A stretch of DNA of 64,000 nucleotides from Streptomyces sp. NBC_01116. GTDB taxonomy: Bacteria; Actinomycetota; Actinomycetes; Streptomycetales; Streptomycetaceae. Below are positions 1 through 8,098 of the stretch, in pieces. Position 1 is the stretch's first letter. Every line of letters starts with the position of its first letter. The stretch spans positions 2,480,001 through 2,544,000 of the forward strand of contig NZ_CP108644.1 of NCBI RefSeq assembly GCF_041435495.1, given 5' to 3'. Position numbers and translations under genes: made by a program. The notes under the pieces are model-generated. The model worked only from the letters and a program-made list of their open reading frames with translations. It did no database searches and was not told the origin of the DNA.

Positions 1-1
1 C

Positions 2-547
2 TCGGTGCGGGTGAACGGCTATCTGCCGCCCGGCGCGACGCGCACGACGCTGATGGTCACGGTCCGGGAGCCCTCCGTCATGCCGGCCGGGCCGCGGAGC
101 CTGATGTCGGTGCCGTACGCGCGCACGGCCCCGCACATCAAACGGCCGGGCGAGTTCGGGCAGACGTACTACGGAATCCTGGCGGGGCGGGCGGGGTTCG
201 ACGAGGCGCTGCTGACCGCGCCGGGCGGAGTGGTGACCGAGGGAGCGATCACGAACATCGGCTTCTGGGACGGGAGTTCGGTGGTGTGGCCCGACGCCCC
301 GGCACTCATCGGCATCACGATGACCCTGCTGGAGCAGGGACTGGAGCGGGCCGGACGGCCGTCGGCGCGCCGCCCGGTGACGCTGGAGGGCCCGGACGGG
401 GTGGCCCGCTATCCGGCCGCGTTCATCTGCAACTCCCAGGGCATCGCGCCGGTGCGGCGGATCGACGACACCGCGTTCGCGGTGGACGAGGAGCTGATGC
501 GGGAGCTGGACGCCGTGTACGACGGCACTCCGGAGGACACCGTGTGA
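2..547 (+). CDS. Class IV aminotransferase family protein (C-terminal part)
   Basis: The frame is open to the left edge, so the N-terminus, including the region expected to hold the PLP lysine, is missing. The visible 180 or so residues match the C-terminal lobe of PLP fold-type IV enzymes (branched-chain aminotransferase, D-amino acid aminotransferase, aminodeoxychorismate lyase): an EGAITNI segment near residue 80, equivalent to the E-x3-N signature, and a C-terminal CNSQGIAPV strand before a final helix. Specific substrate cannot be told from this half. It ends 73 bases before the next gene on the same strand. Confidence 0.8.
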   Translation, partial: SVRVNGYLPPGATRTTLMVTVREPSVMPAGPRSLMSVPYARTAPHIKRPGEFGQTYYGILAGRAGFDEALLTAPGGVVTEGAITNIGFWDGSSVVWPDAPALIGITMTLLEQGLERAGRPSARRPVTLEGPDGVARYPAAFICNSQGIAPVRRIDDTAFAVDEELMRELDAVYDGTPEDTV

Positions 548-620
548 GACACCCCACACGGGCGACGCCCCGCGCGGGGTGGGCGGGGCGTCCGCTCCGG
601 CCGTGCCGGACCATGGGGGC

Positions 621-1100
621 ATGCAGATCCATATCGAGGCATCGGCCCTCCCCGGCCGCGACTGCGGCCCGGACAGCGACTTCCCCGGGTACGCGAACAT
701 CCACGTCGGCGTCCAGCGCAAGGACCGGCCGGGCGAACTGCTCGACCCGCACCCCGGCGACGCCCCCTCCGCCTCGTGGGTGCTCGACTGCACGGCCACC
801 GCGACGGCGGACGGGATCGAGGTGTCGGGGCCGTACGTCCAGAACCGGCTGGGCGGGCGGTTCGTCTATCTGTCGTGGGGCACGGTGGACGGGGCCGGGG
901 TCTTCACCATGTTCCGGCGCGCCAAGCTGATGTTCGACGACATCGACCCGGCCGTCCTCGAAGCCGCCGCGCGCTCCGGCCACCTCACCGGACGGCTCGG
1001 GCTCACCGACGCCAAGGGGCAGCCGCTCTGCGCCCGGGTGCGTCCGCCGCGGATCACCTGGAGCGCCACCGGCGGGACGGGTGGCGCGGAAGAGGCCTGA
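621..1100 (+). CDS. DUF5990 family protein
   Basis: A 159-residue cytosolic protein beginning MQIHIEASALPGRDC, which I recognise as the start of the Streptomyces DUF5990 family; function unknown. It shows alternating beta-strand-like segments with Gly/Asp turns and no signal peptide or membrane segment. I chose the ATG at 621 because family members start at MQI; a start 42 bases upstream is possible but adds an unconserved Gly/Ala/Pro-rich stretch. A strong terminator hairpin follows the stop, so it is probably the last gene of its transcript. Confidence 0.75.
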   Translation: MQIHIEASALPGRDCGPDSDFPGYANIHVGVQRKDRPGELLDPHPGDAPSASWVLDCTATATADGIEVSGPYVQNRLGGRFVYLSWGTVDGAGVFTMFRRAKLMFDDIDPAVLEAAARSGHLTGRLGLTDAKGQPLCARVRPPRITWSATGGTGGAEEA

Positions 1101-1148
1101 GGAGCCCCGGGCGCCGGAAGCAGCGGCAGCGGCCGGAGGCGGACGCGA

Positions 1149-1194
1149 CGCCGCCCCCTCCGGTCCAGGGGGGAGTGGACCGGAGGGGGCGGCG
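1149..1194 (+). terminator. Strong hairpin terminator
   Basis: A perfect 19-bp inverted repeat (1149-1167 and 1176-1194) with an 8-base purine loop lies 48 bases after the DUF5990 stop. No T-run follows, as is usual in Streptomyces. Confidence 0.8.
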
Positions 1195-1498
1195 CCCTGG
1201 GGGGCGGGGGGGATCCGTCCCGTGGGGGGTGTCTTGCGTGTGCCCGGGGCCCACGAGGTCACACATGTGACCTGCGTCACACCTTACGGCGCTCCTCACC
1301 CGATCGGCACCCGGAGCGGCAGCACGGACCGAACGGCCCAGCCGCACCGCCGCGACCTGCGGTGATCCATTCCGGCAAGGGTGCCGCGCCGGTCCGTACG
1401 GGTGAAAGCTGACTTCGCGTCAGAAGGCGTGGCGGGCCGGGCCCCCGTTGGCTCGGGACAGGACACACCCGCTCGCGCCGTCTGCCCGGAGGATCCCC
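1195..1498. promoter_or_regulatory. Upstream region of the sortase locus with an 18-bp inverted repeat
   Basis: This gene-free stretch holds AGGTCACACATGTGACCT at 1256-1273: 8-bp arms around a 2-base centre. Shape and size are those of a dimeric-regulator operator, and it precedes the secreted protein/sortase pair. A related half-site (GTCACACC) follows at about 1276. I cannot assign the regulator. The Shine-Dalgarno sequence of the next gene, GGAGGA, is at 1488-1493. Confidence 0.45.
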
Positions 1499-2044
1499 AT
1501 GCGCAGTCCTGCCCGCCTCGTGACCGGCACCGTCGGTGCCGCGTTCACCGTCATCGCGTTCGGTCTCACCGCCGCCGCTCCGTCCGCGTACGCGGGCGAA
1601 TTCGGCCGTCTGGAGATCACCCCGTCGACCGCGGCACCCGGTGCCACCGTCACCGTGAACACCACCGCCTGCGGCAAGAAGGGCTCGGGCATCGGGGACG
1701 CGAACTCCCTGGACGCCGGGGACTTCGAGGTACGTCCCGGCACCCACAAGGAGGTCGTGGTCGGCAAGTTCACCGTGCCGCACGACACCCGGCCCGGCAC
1801 CTACGAGATCATCGTCTCCTGCGACAACGGCAAGGACGCGGTCGGCGATCTGGAAGTGATCGGCGGCGGCAAGCACGAGAAGCCCATCCACGACCGCCCG
1901 TCCGGCCATGTGCGGACCGGGGTCGGCGGCAGCGTCGAACCGGACTCCACGCAGGTGGCCCTCGGCGTCGGCGTGATCGGCCTGGCCGCCGTCGGCGGGC
2001 TGTGGCTGCTGCGCCGCCGCACCGAGGGCGCCGAAGGAAGCTGA
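1499..2044 (+). CDS. Small secreted membrane-anchored surface protein, likely sortase partner
   Basis: 181 residues. The N-terminal signal peptide has a hydrophobic core and an APSAYA cleavage region near residue 33. The exported part (about 34-150) is a single Ig-like beta domain with two cysteines (TTACGKK, IVSCDNG). The C-terminus has a hydrophobic segment (about 157-176) followed by LLRRRTE, the layout of a cell-wall sorting signal, but there is no LPxTG; the preceding residues are GGSVEPDST. GGAGGA with 5-base spacing fixes the ATG at 1499. The class F sortase gene begins 82 bases downstream. Function of the exported domain is unknown. Confidence 0.75.
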   Translation: MRSPARLVTGTVGAAFTVIAFGLTAAAPSAYAGEFGRLEITPSTAAPGATVTVNTTACGKKGSGIGDANSLDAGDFEVRPGTHKEVVVGKFTVPHDTRPGTYEIIVSCDNGKDAVGDLEVIGGGKHEKPIHDRPSGHVRTGVGGSVEPDSTQVALGVGVIGLAAVGGLWLLRRRTEGAEGS

Positions 2045-2126
2045 ACCGCCGCTTCCCCCCTGACCGGGCGGGGCGCGTCCCCGAGCGCGCCCCGTCCGCC
2101 CCGGACCACCGACCGAGGACGACGCC

Positions 2127-2759
2127 GTGTCACCGAGCGCGCAGAAGGCCAAGGGCTGGCTGGTGGGCATCGCCGTGCTGTGCGGCATCTGGCTCATCCA
2201 GAACGGCCCCGGCGGCCAGCTGATCCCGCCGCAGCCCTCCAGCGCCCAGGCCTTCGCCGCCGGGCCCCAGCTCCAGCCCGGCTCCCCGGTCGCCGAGCCG
2301 CTGAACCCCTCCGAGCCGGTCCGCATCCGCATCCCGAGCATCGAGGTGGACGCGCCGATGACCCGGCTGGGGCTGGCCGCCGACGGCAGCCTCGACGTGC
2401 CGCCGGACGAGGACCGCAACCTCGCGGGCTGGTACGCGGACGGCGTCCCGCCCGGCGCGCGGGGCACCGCGATCGTCGCGGGGCACGTGGACAACGCGGA
2501 CGGCCCGTCCGTCTTCTACGCCCTGGGGGCCCTGATCAAGGGGACCACGGTCGAGGTGGTCCGCGAGGACGGGCGCACGGCCGTGTTCTCGATCGACGCC
2601 ATCGAGGTCTACGACAACGACGACTTCCCCGACCAGCGCGTCTACGGCGACTCCCCGCACGCCTCGCTCCGGCTGATCACCTGCGGCGGCGGCTTCTCGA
2701 AGGAGACCGGCTACCAGGGCAACGTGGTGGCGTACGCGCACCTCACCGAAGTCCGCTGA
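2127..2759 (+). CDS. Class F sortase
   Basis: 210-residue membrane-anchored transpeptidase. An uncleaved N-terminal hydrophobic segment (about 10-27) is followed by a Pro-rich linker and the sortase barrel, with IRIPSIEVDAPM at the start, the catalytic His in AGHVDN and the catalytic Cys in LITCGGG. The arginine expected a few residues after the Cys is not obvious, as in many actinobacterial class F proteins. GTG at 2127 is preceded by GAGGA. It sits directly behind a small exported protein with a sorting-signal-like tail, its probable substrate; the two are likely co-transcribed. Confidence 0.88.
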   Translation: MSPSAQKAKGWLVGIAVLCGIWLIQNGPGGQLIPPQPSSAQAFAAGPQLQPGSPVAEPLNPSEPVRIRIPSIEVDAPMTRLGLAADGSLDVPPDEDRNLAGWYADGVPPGARGTAIVAGHVDNADGPSVFYALGALIKGTTVEVVREDGRTAVFSIDAIEVYDNDDFPDQRVYGDSPHASLRLITCGGGFSKETGYQGNVVAYAHLTEVR

Positions 2760-2774
2760 GAACCCTCGTCGTCC

Positions 2775-3566
2775 TCACGCGTTCCACTGGTCGAAGCCCA
2801 GCTTGGCGACCAGCGAGAAGACCACGGTCAGCAGCACCGCCCGGACGAAGCCGCTCCCCCGGCTCAGCGCCATCCGGGCCCCGATCATCCCGCCCGCCAG
2901 GTTGAAGACCGCCATCACGGCCGCGAGCTGCCACAGCACGGTGCCCTGGTACGCGAACATCGCCAGCGCCCCCGCGTTGGTGCACACGTTGACGATCTTC
3001 GCGGTGGCCGACGCGGTCACCAGGTCCAGGTGGAGCACGGCGCTCAGGGCCAGCACGAGGAAGGTGCCGGTGCCCGGCCCGAACAGCCCGTCGTAGAAGC
3101 CGATGCCGCCGCCGACCAGCACGATCGCCGTGACGACCCTGGCTCGGGCGACCGGCCGGTCCGTGCCGTCGCCCGCCGCTGCGGTACCGAAGGACGGGCG
3201 CAGCAGCACGAAGGCCGCCACCCCCAGCAGCACGACCATGATCACCGGCCGGAGCACCTCGCTGCTGATCCCGGCGGCGAAGAACGCCCCGGCCATCGAC
3301 CCGGCGAGCGCCATCAGCCCGACCCGCACCGCCAGCCCCACCCGTACCGGCGCCTTGCGCAGGAAGGTGACGGCCGCGCCCGAGGTGCCGACGATCGCGA
3401 CGGCCTTGTTGGTGCCGAGCACCTGGGCCGCCGGGACGTTCGGCAGGCCGAGCAGCAGCGCGGGCAGGAGCAGCAGTCCGCCGCCGCCCACCACCGCGTC
3501 GATCCAGCCCGCGGCGGCCGCGGCGAGGCAGAGGAGCACCAGTGTGGTCAGGGTTATGTCAGGCAC
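2775..3566 (-). CDS. TauE/SafE family sulfite exporter-like permease
   Basis: 263 residues, highly hydrophobic, with about seven to eight membrane segments. The N-terminal GWIDAVVGGGGLLLLPALL and the central GGGIGFYDGLFGPGTGTF are the two characteristic repeats of the TauE/SafE family (anion or organosulfonate permeases). Substrate cannot be predicted from sequence. It is convergent with the sortase (15 bases between stops) and divergent from nirB, whose product handles nitrite and can reduce sulfite in some homologues; whether this neighbourhood is functional is speculation. Confidence 0.88.
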   Translation of the reverse strand: MPDITLTTLVLLCLAAAAAGWIDAVVGGGGLLLLPALLLGLPNVPAAQVLGTNKAVAIVGTSGAAVTFLRKAPVRVGLAVRVGLMALAGSMAGAFFAAGISSEVLRPVIMVVLLGVAAFVLLRPSFGTAAAGDGTDRPVARARVVTAIVLVGGGIGFYDGLFGPGTGTFLVLALSAVLHLDLVTASATAKIVNVCTNAGALAMFAYQGTVLWQLAAVMAVFNLAGGMIGARMALSRGSGFVRAVLLTVVFSLVAKLGFDQWNA

Positions 3567-3655
3567 GACCCGACATTAGACGCCTGTCGTTCCCTCCCTC
3601 CTCCCGGTCCGCTTCCTGGCCCTCACAGGGCCCCGGCGCCGTCGCTGAGCGCAAG

Positions 3656-3693
3656 GTTCCGCCCGGGAAACAGGCGGGATGCGGCCGGGTAAC
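3656..3693 (+). promoter_or_regulatory. Candidate GlnR-binding site upstream of nirB
   Basis: GTTCC (3656-3660), six bases, then GAAAC (3667-3671) fits the a-site/b-site spacing of Streptomyces GlnR boxes (GTnAC-n6-GAAAC) with a perfect b-site. A further GTAAC lies at 3689-3693. nirB is a known GlnR target in S. coelicolor, which supports the call. The nirB Shine-Dalgarno GGAGG is at 3731-3735. Confidence 0.5.
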
Positions 3694-3743
3694 ACCTCCC
3701 GCCCACGCTCGGGGCATGAGGACAACCGACGGAGGCCACTGAG

Positions 3744-6332
3744 ATGCCGGAGCCCACCACCCCGAACGCCCTGGCGCACACCGCCGTTCCGACGATCGTG
3801 GTCGTCGGGCACGGCATGGTCGGCCAGCGGTTCCTGGAGGCACTCGCCGACCGCGGGCTGACCCCGGCGGCCGGCGCCGCCCGGGTCGTCGTGCTCTGCG
3901 AGGAGCCCCGGCCCGCCTACGACCGGGTGCGGCTCACCTCGTACTTCGACGGGCGGAGCCCCGAGGACCTCTCCCTGGTGGAGGCGGACTTCATGGACCG
4001 GCACGGCATCGAGCTGTACGTCGGCGACCCGGCGACCGGCGTCGACCGGGCGGGGCGGACGGTGACCGCGCGGTCCGGGGCGGTGTTCCCGTACGACACG
4101 CTGGTGCTGGCGACGGGCTCGTACCCGTTCGTGCCGCCGGTGCCGGGGAAGGACGCCCGGGGCTGCTTCGTGTACCGGACGATCGAGGACCTGCTCGCGA
4201 TCGAGGAGTACGCGAAGGGCGCGGCCACCGGTGCGGTGGTGGGCGGCGGGCTGCTCGGTCTGGAGGCGGCCGGGGCGCTGAAGGGGCTCGGGCTCGCCAC
4301 CCATGTGGTGGAGTTCGCGCCGCGGCTGATGCCGGTCCAGGTGGACGAGGGCGGGGGCGCGGCGCTGCTGCGCACCATCGAGGACATGGGCCTCGCGGTG
4401 CACACCGGGGTCGGGACGCAGGAGGTCACCGCGGGCGAGGACGGGGCGGTGACGGGGATGGCGCTGTCGGACGGGTCCTCGCTCGCCGTCGATCTCGTCG
4501 TCTTCTCGGCGGGCGTGCGGCCCCGGGACCAGCTGGCCCGGGAGTGCGGTCTGGCGGTCGGGGAGCGCGGCGGGATCGTCGTGGACGAGGAGTGCCGGAC
4601 CTCCGACCCGGCGGTGTTCGCGATCGGCGAGTGCGCGCTGGCCTCGGACGGCCGGGTGTACGGGCTGGTCGCGCCGGGCTACGAGATGGCGCAGACGGCG
4701 GCCGAGGTGATCGCGGGCGGCCGGTCCGCGTTCACGGGTGCGGACCTGTCGACGAAGCTGAAGCTGCTCGGGGTGGACGTGGCCTCGTTCGGCGACGCGC
4801 ACGGGAGCGCCGAGGGGGCGCTCGACGTCGTGTACTCCGACGCCCGGTCGGGGGTCTACAAGAAGCTGGTGATCGGGCCGGACGGAACGCTGCTGGGCGG
4901 CGTGCTGGTCGGGGACGCGGACCAGTACGGCACGCTGCGGCCGATGACGGGCACGGTGCTGCCGGTCGCCCCCGAGCAGCTGGTGCTGCCGGCCGGGGCG
5001 GGCGGTCCGGTGGCGCTCGGCCCCTCCGCGCTGCCGGACGAGGCGGTGATCTGCTCCTGCCACAACGTGACCAAGGGCGCGATCTGCGAGCACACGGCGC
5101 TGACCGAGGTGAAGAAGTGCACCAAGGCCGGCACGGGCTGCGGCAGTTGCCTGAAGGTGATCGGGCAGCTGATGCCGCCGCCGGCGGACGCGGGGCTGTG
5201 CGGCTGCTTCCCGTACAGCCGCAGCGAGGTGTACGAGATCGTCCGCACCCTGGAGGTCACCTCCTTCGCCTCCCTGCTCGACTCGCACGGCCGCGAGGAG
5301 GCGCGCGGCGGGGACGGCTGCGAGGTCTGCAAGCCGACGGTCGGCTCGGTCATCGCCTCGCTGGCGCCGACCGTCGGCGCGAGCGGCTATGTGCTGGACG
5401 GTGAGCAGGCGGCACTCCAGGACACCAACGACCACTTTCTGGCCAACCTCCAGCGCAACGGGTCGTACTCGATCGTGCCGCGCATCCCCGGCGGCGAGAT
5501 CACCCCGGAGAAGCTCATCGTCATCGGCGAGGTGGCCCGCGACTTCGGCCTCTACACGAAGATCACCGGCGGCCAGCGCATCGACCTCTTCGGCGCCCGG
5601 GTCGATCAACTGCCGCTGATCTGGACCCGGCTGGTGGACGCGGGCTTCGAGTCCGGGCACGCGTACGGGAAGTCGCTGCGCACGGTGAAGTCCTGTGTGG
5701 GGCAGACCTGGTGCCGCTACGGCGTGCAGGACTCCGTGCGGATGGCGATCGACCTGGAGCTGCGCTACCGGGGCCTGCGCGCCCCGCACAAGCTGAAGTC
5801 GGCGGTCTCCGGGTGCGCCCGCGAGTGCGCGGAGGCCCGGGGCAAGGACTTCGGGATCATCGCCACCGCCCAGGGCTGGAACCTCTACGTCGGCGGCAAC
5901 GGCGGGGCCACCCCGCGCCACGCGGACCTGCTGGCCCAGGACCTTTCCGACGCCGAACTGGTGCGGCTCATCGACCGGTTCCTGATGTTCTACATCCGCA
6001 CCGCCGACCGTCTGGAGCGCACCTCCGCGTGGCTGGAGCGGATCGACGGCGGCCTGGACCACGTCCGGGACGTGGTCGTCCACGACTCGCTGGGGCTCTG
6101 CGAGGAGCTGGAGCGGATGATGGCCGACCATGTCGCCGGATACCGCGACGAGTGGGCCGAGACCATCGACGACCCGGAGCGGCTGCGGCGCTTCGTCACC
6201 TTCGTCAACGCCCCCGACGCCCCCGACCCCTCGGTGAGGTTCGTTCCGGAGAGGGACCAGATCAAGCCGGATCTGGAACTGCTCGCGGGACCCGTGCTCG
6301 CCGTCCGCACCCTCGAAGGGGCCGCATCCTGA
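3744..6332 (+). CDS. nirB: Assimilatory nitrite reductase (NAD(P)H), large subunit
   Basis: 862 residues, normal length. Reduces nitrite to ammonium in the cytosol with FAD, an iron-sulfur cluster and siroheme. Domains in order: an FAD/NAD(P)H pyridine-nucleotide reductase (about 10-300; GHGMVGQRF and VVGGGLLGLEAAG are the nucleotide-binding loops); a BFD-like [2Fe-2S] domain (about 435-470; CSCHNVTKGAIC then GTGCGSC); ferredoxin-like and siroheme domains (about 545-770) with the cluster ligands SCVGQTWC near 650 and GCARECAEA near 690. ATG at 3744 has GGAGG 8 bases upstream. The stop overlaps the nirD start by one base, implying translational coupling. Confidence 0.95.
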   Translation: MPEPTTPNALAHTAVPTIVVVGHGMVGQRFLEALADRGLTPAAGAARVVVLCEEPRPAYDRVRLTSYFDGRSPEDLSLVEADFMDRHGIELYVGDPATGVDRAGRTVTARSGAVFPYDTLVLATGSYPFVPPVPGKDARGCFVYRTIEDLLAIEEYAKGAATGAVVGGGLLGLEAAGALKGLGLATHVVEFAPRLMPVQVDEGGGAALLRTIEDMGLAVHTGVGTQEVTAGEDGAVTGMALSDGSSLAVDLVVFSAGVRPRDQLARECGLAVGERGGIVVDEECRTSDPAVFAIGECALASDGRVYGLVAPGYEMAQTAAEVIAGGRSAFTGADLSTKLKLLGVDVASFGDAHGSAEGALDVVYSDARSGVYKKLVIGPDGTLLGGVLVGDADQYGTLRPMTGTVLPVAPEQLVLPAGAGGPVALGPSALPDEAVICSCHNVTKGAICEHTALTEVKKCTKAGTGCGSCLKVIGQLMPPPADAGLCGCFPYSRSEVYEIVRTLEVTSFASLLDSHGREEARGGDGCEVCKPTVGSVIASLAPTVGASGYVLDGEQAALQDTNDHFLANLQRNGSYSIVPRIPGGEITPEKLIVIGEVARDFGLYTKITGGQRIDLFGARVDQLPLIWTRLVDAGFESGHAYGKSLRTVKSCVGQTWCRYGVQDSVRMAIDLELRYRGLRAPHKLKSAVSGCARECAEARGKDFGIIATAQGWNLYVGGNGGATPRHADLLAQDLSDAELVRLIDRFLMFYIRTADRLERTSAWLERIDGGLDHVRDVVVHDSLGLCEELERMMADHVAGYRDEWAETIDDPERLRRFVTFVNAPDAPDPSVRFVPERDQIKPDLELLAGPVLAVRTLEGAAS

Positions 6333-8032
6333 TGACCACCGCGACGATCACGACCGAGCGGGACACCGGTACCGGAAGCGTCCGGCTCGCCCACGGGAAC
6401 GACTGGCTGACGGTCTGCGACCGGGCGTTGCTGACCCCCGGGCGGGGCGTGGCGGTGCTGCTGCCGGACGGGGACCAGGCGGCCGTCTTCATGGACCGGG
6501 CCGGTCAGGTGTACGCGATCGGCAACCGGGACCCGTTCACCGGGGCGTACGTCCTCTCGCGCGGCCTGCTCGGCTCCGCGGGCGGGCGGCCGTTCGTGGC
6601 CTCCCCGCTGCTGAAGCAGCGGTTCGACCTGGCGACGGGCGCGTGCCTGGACGACGACGGGACGGCGGTGCCGGTCTTCGCCGTACGGGCGGACCGACCG
6701 GCCGGCCCGGAGGTGCCGGGCCGTGGGAGACGCGGCCTGCGCAACTCGTCCGCCGCCCGTTCACCCGCGCGTGACGCTCCGTCAACTCCGCTCCCCTACA
6801 GTCCTGACGCGCGACCCGCCGGTCCGTCCGGAGCGGCGGGCCCCACACTCATGCGTGGAGTGATCGTGGAACGTCGGACCTTCTTGCGCACCGCGGTGAT
6901 CGGCAGCTCGGCGGCCGCCTTCGGCGGCACGCTGTGGCGGGGCGCCGCCTTCGCCGACCCGGCCCAGCCGGCCCCCGGCCCGTACGGCGCGCTCCAGGCG
7001 GCCAACGGCAACGGCATCCAGCTGCCCAGCGGCTTCACCAGCCGCGTCGTCGCCCGCTCCGGGCAGACCGTGCCCGGCACCTCCTACCGCTGGCACAGCG
7101 CGCCCGACGGCGGGGCGACCTACGCCGACGGCTCGGGCTGGATCTACGTCTCCAACGCCGAGGTGTCCCCGAGCAGCGGGGGCGGGGCGAGCGCGGTGAG
7201 GTTCGACTCCTCGGGGACGGTGACGTCCGCCTACCGGATCCTGGCCGACACGAACAACAACTGCGCGGGCGGCGCCACCCCGTGGAAGACCTGGCTGTCC
7301 TGCGAGGAGGTCACCCGCGGGTACGTCTACGAGACCGACCCCTGGGGCGTGAACGCGGCGGTGCGGCGTCCGGCGATGGGCCGCTTCAAGCACGAGGCCG
7401 CCGCCGCCGACCCGGACCACGGGTACGTCTACCTCACCGAGGACGAGAGCGACGGCCGCTTCTACCGCTTCCGGCCCACGACCTGGGGGAACCTGTCGAG
7501 CGGCACCCTTCAGGTGCTGGTCGCGGGCACGGCCGTCTCCGGTCCGGTCACCTGGGCGAACGTGCCCGATCCGGCCGCCTCCTCCACCCAGACGCGGCAC
7601 CAGGTGTCCGGGGCGAAGGTGTTCAACGGCGGTGAGGGCTGCTTCTACGCGGCGGGCACCTGCTGGTTCACCACCAAGGGCGACAACCGGGTGTGGGCGT
7701 ACGACGCGAACGCCTCGTCGATCTCGCTCGCCTACGACGACTCGCTGGTGACGAGCGGCTCGGCCCCGCTGACCGGCGTGGACAACGTCACGCGGTCCGG
7801 GTCCGGGGACCTCTACATCGCGGAGGACGGCGGGAACATGGAGATCTGCCTGATCACGCCGGACGACACGGTGGCCCCGTTCCTGCGGATCACCGGCCAG
7901 TCCGGTTCGGAGATCACCGGTCCCGCGTTCTCGCCGGACGGCAGCCGCCTCTACTTCTCCTCGCAGCGCGGGACGAGCGGCAGCTCCTCCGGCGGCATCA
8001 CGTACGAGGTGAAGGGGCCGTTCCGCGACTGA
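6332..8032 (+). CDS. nirD: Nitrite reductase small subunit NirD, with frame open into the PhoX-like gene
   Basis: The first 115 or so residues (6332 to about 6690) are a Rieske-like NirD: DWLTVCDRALLTPGRGVAVLL, AVFMDRAGQVYAIGNRDPF, VASPLLKQRFDLATGACLDD. NirD is the small partner of NirB. Normal NirD stops soon after this domain, but here no in-frame stop appears. The frame runs through a Pro/Ala/Arg/Ser-rich stretch (6690-6850) that looks like translated intergenic DNA, then straight into the Tat-signal PhoX-like protein, ending at 8032 (566 codons). Either the genes are truly fused, or the NirD stop has been lost or masked by a mutation or sequence error. The NirD assignment is secure; its 3' end is not. 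Confidence 0.7.
   Translation: MTTATITTERDTGTGSVRLAHGNDWLTVCDRALLTPGRGVAVLLPDGDQAAVFMDRAGQVYAIGNRDPFTGAYVLSRGLLGSAGGRPFVASPLLKQRFDLATGACLDDDGTAVPVFAVRADRPAGPEVPGRGRRGLRNSSAARSPARDAPSTPLPYSPDARPAGPSGAAGPTLMRGVIVERRTFLRTAVIGSSAAAFGGTLWRGAAFADPAQPAPGPYGALQAANGNGIQLPSGFTSRVVARSGQTVPGTSYRWHSAPDGGATYADGSGWIYVSNAEVSPSSGGGASAVRFDSSGTVTSAYRILADTNNNCAGGATPWKTWLSCEEVTRGYVYETDPWGVNAAVRRPAMGRFKHEAAAADPDHGYVYLTEDESDGRFYRFRPTTWGNLSSGTLQVLVAGTAVSGPVTWANVPDPAASSTQTRHQVSGAKVFNGGEGCFYAAGTCWFTTKGDNRVWAYDANASSISLAYDDSLVTSGSAPLTGVDNVTRSGSGDLYIAEDGGNMEICLITPDDTVAPFLRITGQSGSEITGPAFSPDGSRLYFSSQRGTSGSSSGGITYEVKGPFRD
6866..8032 (+). CDS. Tat-exported PhoX-like (DUF839) protein
   Basis: Read from GTG 6866 this is a 388-residue exported protein. 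A twin-arginine signal (MERRTFLRTAVIGSSAAA) is cleaved near AFADP. The mature part is a DUF839/PhoX beta-propeller-like fold, with SYRWHSAPDGGATY, WLSCEEVTRGYVYE, GRFKHEAAAADP and YLTEDESDGRFYRF, motifs shared with PhoX alkaline phosphatases (Ca/Fe-dependent phosphomonoesterases). GGAG at 6857-6860 lies 5 bases before GTG 6866, supporting independent initiation despite the continuous upstream frame. TACAGT at 6797-6802 might be a -10 element. Phosphatase activity is inferred from the family. Confidence 0.8.
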   Translation: MERRTFLRTAVIGSSAAAFGGTLWRGAAFADPAQPAPGPYGALQAANGNGIQLPSGFTSRVVARSGQTVPGTSYRWHSAPDGGATYADGSGWIYVSNAEVSPSSGGGASAVRFDSSGTVTSAYRILADTNNNCAGGATPWKTWLSCEEVTRGYVYETDPWGVNAAVRRPAMGRFKHEAAAADPDHGYVYLTEDESDGRFYRFRPTTWGNLSSGTLQVLVAGTAVSGPVTWANVPDPAASSTQTRHQVSGAKVFNGGEGCFYAAGTCWFTTKGDNRVWAYDANASSISLAYDDSLVTSGSAPLTGVDNVTRSGSGDLYIAEDGGNMEICLITPDDTVAPFLRITGQSGSEITGPAFSPDGSRLYFSSQRGTSGSSSGGITYEVKGPFRD

Positions 8033-8098
8033 CGCGGGCGCCCGCGTGCGCCGGGGCTCCCCCGTGCCCCCGGCGCACGCCCTTGCGGGCCGGACCGC

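Noticed and set aside
3576..6131. A long open frame antisense to nirB
   Set aside because: High-GC genes carry long antisense frames; its Arg/Gly/His-rich translation has no domain pattern, while NirB on the other strand is unmistakable.
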